From assembly GCA_028284845.1 (NCBI GenBank), contig JANQQY010000579.1, positions 1 through 8,345 of the forward strand: DNA of 8,345 bases. The letters run 5' to 3'. The notes below the pieces were generated by a model that was not told the DNA's origin, did not search any database, and was given only the letters and a program-made list of their open reading frames with translations. A program made the position numbers and the translations under genes. This DNA comes from Spirochaetales bacterium. Lineage in GTDB: Bacteria; Spirochaetota; Spirochaetia; DSM-27196; SLST01. Shown one piece after another: positions 1 through 4,621 of the stretch (its first letter is position 1; the number at the start of each line of letters is the position of its first letter).

Positions 1-67
1 AAAGGCTATCCCACGAAGGCGCATCGAGCATCGATCGCTCGCCATGGAAGGTCTCGGATTGCCCGAC

Positions 68-316
68 TCAGCTTTTTGGTTTCCTCTGTTGATCCATGAA
101 GCCAAAGACGCGATCGAGGCCCTTGCGTAGCTCCGCCATGTCCTCTTCGAACACAAGCACCTGGTGGCGCTCAAAGTCCGTTTCACCGTGTTTCTTGCTC
201 TCCACGATCGTTAGGTAGAGGTCTCCTCTCCGGTTCTCTTTGACGTTGAGGAAGTAGCTTCGTCCCTCGTTCACACTCGGAACCTTCCAAGAAAACACTT
301 CGCCACGCTGACCCAT
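68..316 (-). CDS. PUR-domain (DUF3276-type) DNA/RNA-binding protein
   Basis: This 82-residue protein matches the short bacterial PUR-domain family. It opens with MGQRGEVFSWKV, then a beta-rich stretch with YFLNVKENRRGDLYLTIVES, then DFERHQVLVFEED and a terminal helix (AELRKGLDRVFGFMDQ). This is the single PUR repeat layout. The best-studied relative is the Borrelia nucleic-acid-binding regulator BpuR, which binds DNA and RNA; the specific targets here cannot be told. I chose the ATG at 314-316 because family members begin MGxRGE. The reading frame stays open for 46 more codons upstream, but those run back through the tRNA gene and look non-coding. No Shine-Dalgarno site precedes the ATG; instead a promoter-like TTGAGC / 17 bp / TACATT ends six bases before it. 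The gene stands alone, divergent from the tRNA. Family assignment is confident; the regulatory role is inferred. Confidence 0.87.
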   Translation of the reverse strand: MGQRGEVFSWKVPSVNEGRSYFLNVKENRRGDLYLTIVESKKHGETDFERHQVLVFEEDMAELRKGLDRVFGFMDQQRKPKS

Positions 317-322
317 TCGGGG

Positions 323-351
323 AATGTACCAGATGCATACTCCAGGCTCAA
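323..351 (-). promoter_or_regulatory. Predicted promoter of the PUR-domain gene
   Basis: Read on the minus strand, TTGAGC (346-351) is followed by a 17-bp spacer and TACATT (323-328). Each box matches the sigma-70 consensus at four of six positions. The -10 box ends six bases before the ATG, so transcription would begin at or next to the start codon. Its -35 box lies two bases from the -35 box of the tRNA promoter on the other strand. Confidence 0.45.
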
Positions 352-353
352 CG

Positions 354-382
354 TTGACAGCTGACCCCAAAATCACTATCAC
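354..382 (+). promoter_or_regulatory. Predicted promoter of tRNA-Gly
   Basis: A perfect TTGACA (354-359), a 17-bp spacer and TATCAC (377-382, four of six matches) place the transcription start near 389, about three bases before the tRNA 5' end at 392. The spacing is what a tRNA promoter should show. It may also serve the yqgE-permease pair downstream, since no terminator with a clear stem and U-run is visible between them. Confidence 0.55.
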
Positions 383-391
383 TACGAGAAC

Positions 392-462
392 GCGACCGTC
401 GTATAATGGCATTACCCCAGCCTTCCAAGCTGATGATGTGGGTTCGATTCCCATCGGTCGCT
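392..462 (+). tRNA. tRNA-Gly, anticodon TCC
   Basis: A full cloverleaf can be folded by eye. The acceptor stem GCGACCG (392-398) pairs perfectly with CGGTCGC (455-461). The D-arm is GTAT...ATTAC. The anticodon stem CAGC/GCTG closes the loop CTTCCAA, with anticodon TCC at 424-426, reading GGA and probably GGG glycine codons. The T-arm GTGGG-TTCGATT-CCCAT has one G-T pair. The discriminator is T at 462, and the 3' CCA is not encoded. One C-A mismatch sits at the base of the anticodon stem (417/433). The gene lies 40 bases before yqgE. Confidence 0.96.
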
Positions 463-502
463 CTTTTCTGACGGTAGGCTTTCCAGAAGGTATCTTCCTC
501 CC

Positions 503-1120
503 GTGCAGCTACGAACGGACTCGTCCGGGCAAGCTCTTCCTGAAAGCTTGGAGGGGCACTTCCTCGTCTCCGAAACCGAGCTCTCGGATCCAAACTTCAA
601 ACAGACGGTCGTCCTCATCATCAACCACAACGATGAGGGAGCCTTTGGCCTCGTGGTAAACCGTCCGGCAGGACTAACACTGGGTGATGTCATAGAGGAG
701 TACGAGGGGAGGCCTGCCGGAGAGATTCGCGCCTTCGTGGGCGGGCCCGTTGAGCAGCACTACCTCTTCACACTTCATTCGGGCCTCCCGGACTCCTCTC
801 AAAGCCCCTACTCGTCACAGCCGGTAGACGGGGTCGTTTTCGAACCTGTCTTCCAGACACTTCAAACCTACCTCTCCGAGGAGTGGCCACTGGGCAGTCA
901 CAACGAGAGGCCAATGGTGGCCTGCTATTTGGGCTACTCGGGATGGGGGCCCGGCCAGCTGGAATCGGAGCTTGACGAGGATGCATGGCTGGTGATTCCC
1001 GCTACCGCCGAACTGGTCTTCTACTCAAGGCCCGAGGACGGCTGGAATGCAGCTCTCCGCAAGAAGGGCGGACTCTATGAGATCATCGCAAAGACAGGTT
1101 TCAAACCATCAATGAATTAG
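503..1120 (+). CDS. yqgE: YqgE/AlgH family protein (UPF0301)
   Basis: This 205-residue protein has the family hallmarks in order: the N-terminal LEGHFLVSETELSDPNF (residues 16-32) that leads into a VVLII strand, AFGLVVNRP (47-55), FVGGPV (78-83), and GYSGWGPGQLESEL (144-157) near the active-fold centre. Length is close to the family's usual 180-200. AlgH was named as a regulator of alginate synthesis in Pseudomonas, but the biochemical role of YqgE is not settled, so none is assigned here. The start is GTG at 503, the first plausible start before the conserved block, with AGAAGG at 485-490 as a somewhat distant Shine-Dalgarno site (12-base spacer). It follows tRNA-Gly by 40 bases and ends nine bases before the permease start, so it probably shares a transcript with both. 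The first 15 residues are not conserved in kind, so the exact start is less sure. Confidence 0.92.
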   Translation: MQLRTDSSGQALPESLEGHFLVSETELSDPNFKQTVVLIINHNDEGAFGLVVNRPAGLTLGDVIEEYEGRPAGEIRAFVGGPVEQHYLFTLHSGLPDSSQSPYSSQPVDGVVFEPVFQTLQTYLSEEWPLGSHNERPMVACYLGYSGWGPGQLESELDEDAWLVIPATAELVFYSRPEDGWNAALRKKGGLYEIIAKTGFKPSMN

Positions 1121-1129
1121 GGGTGCGGG

Positions 1130-2413
1130 ATGAGTGGTTCCTTGGACAGAACGGTTGGCGTGGGCGGCGCGCTGGCACTGGGGCTCGGCTCCATGGTCGG
1201 CACGGGGGTGTTTGTCAGTCTTGGCATCGCGGCAGGTGTAACGCGCCCGTCGGTGATCCTCGCGATCACGATTGCGGCGATCGTCGCAGCTTGCAACGCA
1301 TTGAGCAGCGCGCAGTTGGCGGCGGCACACTCAGTGAGTGGCGGCACCTATGAGTATGGCTACCACTTTCTCAACCCGATCCTTGGGTTCACGGCCGGTT
1401 GGATGTTTCTCGTCGCGAAGAGTGCATCTGCCGCGACCGCGGCGATCGGCGTCTCGGGCTACCTCCTCACGGCGCTGGGGGTGGAGGGATCGACGGTTGG
1501 TGTCATCCTGCCCATTGCAACTGTCGCCGCCGTCACGATCATCGCTGCGGCCGGCCTGAAACGAACGACAGTCGTGAATACGGTCATCGTGAGTGTCACG
1601 GCTTTGGCGCTCCTCTTTGTTGTGGTGACGTCCCTATCGAGCTTCTCGATCGACCAGTTCCGGCCCTTCTTTGCGCCGGCGGATGGTCGTGGTCCATGGT
1701 CGGCGCTGATCTACGCCTCGGCCCTTTCGTTTGTCGCGTTCACCGGATACGGGCGCATCGCGACGCTTGGCGAGGAGATCCGTGAACCAAAGAAGAACAT
1801 CCCGCGAGCGATAGCGACTACGGTCATCGTGGTCTTTGTGATCTATGTTCTCGTGGCCGGATCAGGGGTGTCTGTGCTGAGCGCGGGCGGATACGCGTCC
1901 GCGACGGCCATGACGGGTGCGCCGCTTGAAGTTGCCGCGGAAGCGACGACCGGCGCGATCGGAGCCGTTGTAGTCACCGTGGGCGCCGCAGTCGCTCTCT
2001 TGGGCGTCCTCCTCAACCTCGTCCTGGGCCTATCGCGGGTGCTCCTCGCAATGGGCCGACGAGGCGATATGCCGGCGGTTATGGCGACGGTGAGTGGAGG
2101 AACACCTCGGATTGCGGTGATCATCATGGGCGTGGTTGTCGCGGCTCTTACCCTCATTGGCGATATCCGACTGACCTGGTCGTTCAGCGCGGTCACCGTT
2201 CTGACCTATTACTCGTTGGCAAACATCTCGGCGTTGGCCGTTCCGGAGTCGGACCGACGGTTTCCGCGGTGGGTCAGTCTCCTTGGGCTCATTGGCTGTG
2301 TCTCCCTTGGCGCCTTCGTGGACGCTCGTGTCGTCGCTCTTGCAGGAGTAACACTCGCTGCCGGACTACTCTGGCACGCGATCGCCCGCCTCATCGCGAA
2401 CCGACGCCCGTAG
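1130..2413 (+). CDS. APC-superfamily amino acid permease, 12 TM
   Basis: This 427-residue membrane protein belongs to the amino acid-polyamine-organocation superfamily. The first helix carries the signature GSMVGTGVFVSLG (residues 20-32), the unwound TM1 region that binds the substrate amine and carboxylate groups in this fold. The cytoplasmic consensus after TM6, FTGYGRIATLGEEIREP followed by KKNIPRAI (about 204-228), is also diagnostic. I count twelve hydrophobic segments, at roughly 11-33, 40-65, 84-115, 122-142, 146-170, 187-208, 224-250, 272-308, 326-345, 349-369, 381-397 and 400-422. There is no soluble domain. Substrate cannot be read from sequence; it most likely imports or exchanges an amino acid or amine. 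The ATG at 1130 has AGGGG at 1119-1123 with a six-base spacer, and the Shine-Dalgarno site overlaps the yqgE stop, which suggests coupled translation. The 3' end lies over the former C-terminal tail of the opposing sanA gene. Confidence 0.93.
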   Translation: MSGSLDRTVGVGGALALGLGSMVGTGVFVSLGIAAGVTRPSVILAITIAAIVAACNALSSAQLAAAHSVSGGTYEYGYHFLNPILGFTAGWMFLVAKSASAATAAIGVSGYLLTALGVEGSTVGVILPIATVAAVTIIAAAGLKRTTVVNTVIVSVTALALLFVVVTSLSSFSIDQFRPFFAPADGRGPWSALIYASALSFVAFTGYGRIATLGEEIREPKKNIPRAIATTVIVVFVIYVLVAGSGVSVLSAGGYASATAMTGAPLEVAAEATTGAIGAVVVTVGAAVALLGVLLNLVLGLSRVLLAMGRRGDMPAVMATVSGGTPRIAVIIMGVVVAALTLIGDIRLTWSFSAVTVLTYYSLANISALAVPESDRRFPRWVSLLGLIGCVSLGAFVDARVVALAGVTLAAGLLWHAIARLIANRRP

Positions 2414-2476
2414 GGTGTCGCGGAAGCCTTCGGACGAGAGTGGCTCGGGCTCGCCCAGGTAGCGCGGGCGTGTATC
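2366..2476 (-). pseudogene. Out-of-frame remnant of the sanA C-terminal tail
   Basis: On the minus strand, reading from 2476, the frame gives DTRPRYLGEPEPL and then a charged tail ending in RVPE and a TAG at 2366-2368, 36 codons in all. The TRPRYLG segment repeats the last residues of the present sanA product and adds the LG that SanA proteins normally carry at this point. This tail would overlap the permease 3' end by 48 bp. I read it as the old sanA C-terminus, now disconnected by the 38-base repeat offset. A sequencing or assembly error in the repeat is the main alternative. Confidence 0.5.
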
Positions 2477-2514
2477 AACAACGAGGACGTGTATCAATAG
2501 CGCGGGCGCGTATT
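2458..2514 (-). repeat. Three degenerate 19-bp tandem repeats at the sanA 3' end
   Basis: On the minus strand three adjacent 19-mers can be aligned: AATACGCGCCCGCGCTATT (2514-2496), GATACACGTCCTCGTTGTT (2495-2477) and GATACACGCCCGCGCTACC (2476-2458). Units 1 and 3 agree at 15 of 19 positions; the middle unit agrees with either at 13. Units 1 and 3 each encode T-R-P-R-Y when read in their own frame. They are 38 bases apart, which is not a multiple of three, so the second copy is out of frame with the gene, and the present stop codon (2494-2496) falls at the junction of units 1 and 2. Confidence 0.7.
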
Positions 2515-3090
2515 GAGCAGAAGCACGTCGACAACTGCAAGGCATCGCGCGAGCATTTCACGAGCGAGTATCATCAGGGGGACGTTGCCTTCGTCGGCGG
2601 CGAATCCGACGGCATCGATGTCGTTCCGCTGGGCAAGGAAGAGTGCGCGGCGGACGTGGAAACGCTGCGAGACAACCGTGAACTCCGGTTGACCAAACAC
2701 TTCGTGGGCGCGCCCGACGGAGTCGAGCGTGCGAAATCCAGCGTAGTCGAGAACATCTGAATCTTCCGAGACCCCATTTGCCAGAAGCGCACGCCGCATG
2801 TAGTCAGGCTCGTTGTAGGTCCGTCGCTGGTTATCTCCGCTTGCAAGCACCACCTCCACCCGCCCGGAAGAGAGGAGGCTCGCGGCAGCCTCTATGCGCT
2901 CGTCAAAGAGCTGGTTCCGGCTCCCGTCGAGTGTGTACGGAGTCGTGCCAAGAAGGAGCGCAACACGGTTGTGTGGAATCAGATCAGGATCGCCGTAGAC
3001 TCTGCCACGAGAGGCACGATGAACAATCGCATTTGAGACGACGACAAGAGCGACCACCGCGATGACCCCATGGATCATCGCGAATCGCAC
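2494..3090 (-). CDS. sanA: SanA/YdcF-family (DUF218) membrane-anchored protein, C-terminus truncated
   Basis: This 198-residue protein follows SanA closely. It has an N-terminal membrane anchor (residues 5-23), ALLLGT (44-49), NQLFDERIEAA (59-69), LASGDNQ (82-88), YNEPDYMRRALLANG (92-106), LDYAGFRTLDSVGRA (114-128) and SQRFHVRRALFLA (141-153). The catalytic-fold domain would face the periplasm. In enterics SanA loss weakens the envelope barrier to vancomycin at high temperature, but its reaction is unknown. The family normally continues past PR(Y/F) with LG and a tail of variable length. Here a stop follows PRY directly, while LGEPEPL can be read just downstream in another frame after a repeat, so the tail appears lost by frameshift. 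The start is GTG at 3090, 36 bases after the HEAT gene stop; ATG at 3078 is an alternative. Neither has a good Shine-Dalgarno site, so coupling to the upstream gene is possible. The folded core looks intact, so the protein may still work. Confidence 0.88.
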   Translation of the reverse strand: MRFAMIHGVIAVVALVVVSNAIVHRASRGRVYGDPDLIPHNRVALLLGTTPYTLDGSRNQLFDERIEAAASLLSSGRVEVVLASGDNQRRTYNEPDYMRRALLANGVSEDSDVLDYAGFRTLDSVGRAHEVFGQPEFTVVSQRFHVRRALFLAQRNDIDAVGFAADEGNVPLMILAREMLARCLAVVDVLLLNTRPRY

Positions 3091-3126
3091 AAAAGAAGGA
3101 GCGAGAAATGAACGTCGGAGTGAGAT

Positions 3127-3849
3127 TTACGTGTCTGCCGTGCCCGTCAGCCTCGCCAGTACATCCCGTGCCCGATCACGGACGATCGTGATGTAGCGAT
3201 AGTTGGTGCTGATATCGATGATCAGTCCGATCGTATCGCTCAGCTGCTGAGGATCCTCGAACTCGATTCCGGCATCAAAGAGGGCCTGAAGCGCAAGGAG
3301 CGTAGCGAGCGCAAGGTTGTTGTCCGGCGAGATCTTCGCGTTTTCGCGGATCAACGTAAATACGATGTGGTCGGCGACCATATCGGCATTGTCTTCGGGA
3401 CCGATCTTGCCGAGTGCGTAGATCGCCTCCGCGAGCACCATCGGCTCCGGGTCTTCGCGAACCATCGAGAGGAGGACGCCCTGAGCTTCCGGACCGCCGA
3501 TATCTCCAAGGAGCGCAGCGGCCTCCTTACGAACCACCGGGAAGTTGTTGATCACGCGTCCGGACTGACGAACCTGGTTGCTCGTCCCTTCCGTTGCGAG
3601 ATCCTGAATGATGTCGAAGGTTCGAGTATCCGGTTCGAGGTCACCCGACTCGTACATCTTGCGAACCGTCTCCAACGCGATCAGCTTGGTCTCGCGATCG
3701 GTCGAGCTCGCCTGACTCTGCAGAATCTGAAGCTCGATTTGCTGCCTGAGGAAGACGTCCTCGATGGTTGACGGTCTGTCGTCTGTCTGCGCGAGCGCGG
3801 CTCCGGCGACAAGCACAATCATCAGCGCGATGGCGAGGGTTCGTTTCAT
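3127..3849 (-). CDS. Exported HEAT-repeat-like protein
   Basis: This 240-residue protein opens with a clear Sec signal peptide: K-R, a hydrophobic core LAIALMIVLVAG, and a type I cleavage site AALA|QTDD after residue 20. The mature part is almost all helical. Residues about 104-150 (PVVRKEAAALLGDIGGPEAQ, then LLSMVREDPEPMVLAEA and IYALGKIG) have the paired-helix pattern of HEAT or PBS-lyase-like repeats, which act as protein-binding scaffolds. The flanking helices at 50-70 and 155-235 are weaker repeats. No catalytic motif is seen. I chose the ATG at 3849 because AGGAGAGA at 3853-3860 is a well-spaced Shine-Dalgarno site and the signal peptide begins there. An in-frame ATG at 3870 would overlap the lipoprotein stop by four bases but would put seven charged residues before the signal. 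It lies 17 bases after the lipoprotein gene and 36 before sanA, so the three are probably one operon. A periplasmic or outer-surface scaffold is inferred. Confidence 0.82.
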   Translation of the reverse strand: MKRTLAIALMIVLVAGAALAQTDDRPSTIEDVFLRQQIELQILQSQASSTDRETKLIALETVRKMYESGDLEPDTRTFDIIQDLATEGTSNQVRQSGRVINNFPVVRKEAAALLGDIGGPEAQGVLLSMVREDPEPMVLAEAIYALGKIGPEDNADMVADHIVFTLIRENAKISPDNNLALATLLALQALFDAGIEFEDPQQLSDTIGLIIDISTNYRYITIVRDRARDVLARLTGTADT

Positions 3850-3852
3850 CAA

Positions 3853-3860
3853 TCTCTCCT
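3853..3860 (-). promoter_or_regulatory. Shine-Dalgarno site deciding the HEAT gene start
   Basis: AGGAGAGA on the minus strand has its AGGAG core six bases before the ATG at 3847-3849. It favours this start over the ATG at 3868-3870, whose upstream sequence (GACGG) is a poor match. Confidence 0.7.
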
Positions 3861-3866
3861 CTGCGG

Positions 3867-4517
3867 TCATCCGTCGGTCTCTGACGACGCCTCGCTGCTC
3901 TCCTCAGAGGGCAACGTTTGTAGTGTATCGATCTTCCACTCGCCGTCAATCTTTCTTAACTCATAAAGTATGACGCTCTGGCCGCGAAAAATCGTGACGG
4001 CTTCAACCAATGTATCGGTATAAAAGATAAGATCATCGAGTCGCGCGCTCGCGCGAGAGGGAACAACAACATTCAGAAAGTAGTCCCGTAGGGTCCGTAA
4101 GCGGATGTTGTTCTGCGCAAGGATCGCATTCCGCGAGAGCTCCTCAAGCACCTGTTCGCTCGAGTAGTACTCGACATACTCGTCGGTAAGATAGGTTGTC
4201 CAACGATCAAACTGCCGACGGGAGATGATGAAGTTGAGCTCTTCAATGACCTCTTCGACCTCCCCAAATGCCTGTTCATACAGATCCTCCGATACCTCGA
4301 TGGGGCCCTCGACGACAGGGTCGGGCTCTGGTTCCGGTTCGGGCTCTGGAAGTGGCTCGGGTTCAGGGGTGGGTTCCGGTTCTGGATCAGGCTGAGGTTG
4401 CGGGTCGGGCGTGGGTTCCGCGATCACCACGGGATCCGGTTCCGGCTCTTCGGGCGCCGTTGCGCATCCGACCGCGACGAGAATCAGGCAGATCACCAAC
4501 AGTCGGTGTACGCTCAT
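3867..4517 (-). CDS. Lipoprotein with Pro/Glu/Asp stalk and C-terminal domain
   Basis: This 216-residue protein begins with a short basic end (MSVHR) and a hydrophobic core leading to AVGC at residues 15-18. That is a lipobox with alanine at -3, a relaxed form tolerated by spirochaete lipoprotein signals. Cys18 would be lipidated. Residues about 22-72 are a low-complexity stalk of alternating proline and acidic residues, likely extended and able to lift the domain off the membrane. Residues about 75-200 form a mixed helix and strand domain (NFIISRRQFDRWTTYLTDEY, then SVILYELRKIDGEWKIDTLQ) whose end resembles NTF2-like or SnoaL-like folds; that fold call is tentative. The tail is rich in Ser and Glu. 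The ATG at 4517 has no Shine-Dalgarno site, but a strong promoter ends nine bases upstream. It leads a probable operon with the HEAT protein and sanA. Function is unknown. Confidence 0.85.
   Translation of the reverse strand: MSVHRLLVICLILVAVGCATAPEEPEPDPVVIAEPTPDPQPQPDPEPEPTPEPEPLPEPEPEPEPDPVVEGPIEVSEDLYEQAFGEVEEVIEELNFIISRRQFDRWTTYLTDEYVEYYSSEQVLEELSRNAILAQNNIRLRTLRDYFLNVVVPSRASARLDDLIFYTDTLVEAVTIFRGQSVILYELRKIDGEWKIDTLQTLPSEESSEASSETDG
4308..4454 (-). repeat. Low-complexity coding tract for the Pro-acidic stalk
   Basis: About 147 bp encode the lipoprotein stalk, mostly P-E and P-D dipeptides. On the plus strand this appears as recurring GGTTCCGGTTC, GGCTCTGG and GGTTCGGGC-like hexamer runs. 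Such imperfect repeats can expand or contract by slippage in multiples of six, changing stalk length without shifting frame. Confidence 0.7.
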
Positions 4518-4526
4518 GCTATCGGT

Positions 4527-4556
4527 ATTCTATTGATGGCTCGTAGAGTCTGTCAA
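4527..4556 (-). promoter_or_regulatory. Predicted strong promoter of the lipoprotein-HEAT-sanA operon
   Basis: On the minus strand a perfect TTGACA (4551-4556), an 18-bp spacer and TAGAAT (4527-4532, five of six) form the best sigma-70-type promoter in the window. The start of transcription would be near 4520, only about three bases before the ATG at 4517, so the lipoprotein mRNA would have almost no leader. Confidence 0.65.
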
Positions 4557-4607
4557 ACAAAGAAATTGCGGCACCGCCCATGATAGCCGAAGAAAAGTGT
4601 GGCGGGG

Positions 4608-4613
4608 TATACT
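4608..4613 (+). promoter_or_regulatory. Possible -10 box just before the 674-aa gene
   Basis: TATACT matches the -10 consensus at five of six positions and ends eight bases before the ATG at 4622. No good -35 hexamer is found at the right distance, nor an extended -10 TG, so this is a weak call on its own. It is listed because it repeats the arrangement seen at three other gene starts in the window. Confidence 0.3.
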
Positions 4614-4621
4614 ACGGGAGC

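Noticed and set aside
25..41. Short inverted repeat CGAGC / GCTCG as a terminator of the PUR gene
   Set aside because: The stem is only five base pairs with a seven-base loop, and no U-run follows in either direction.
1..67. Possible 5' end of another leftward gene (ATG at 22-24 reading MRLRGIAF to the edge)
   Set aside because: Only eight codons are visible, with no Shine-Dalgarno site or clear promoter. The stretch could equally be spacer. Too little sequence to support a gene.
317..454. N-terminal extension of the PUR protein by 46 codons
   Set aside because: The extension is read antisense through the tRNA-Gly gene and its promoter, and family members begin at the MGxRGE motif.
1109..2481. 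Several long reading frames rich in Arg, Pro and Ala opposite and beside the permease gene
   Set aside because: They are shadows of a GC-rich membrane-protein gene, with no family features, ribosome sites or conserved motifs.
3096..3191. 27-codon rightward reading frame with a good Shine-Dalgarno site (AAGGAG, then ATG at 3108)
   Set aside because: It is antisense to the HEAT gene 3' end and the sanA leader, encodes a Pro/Ser/Cys-rich peptide with no recognisable features, and has no promoter. Probably chance.
3850..3870. HEAT gene start at ATG 3870, overlapping the lipoprotein stop
   Set aside because: It would place MTAEERL before the signal peptide and has a poor ribosome site, while ATG 3849 has a well-spaced AGGAG and begins directly at the signal peptide.
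4580..4621. Earlier start (ATG 4580) for the 674-aa protein
   Set aside because: The extra 14 residues are unlike the rest of the protein, there is no Shine-Dalgarno site before it, and a -10-like box lies inside this stretch. It remains possible but less likely.
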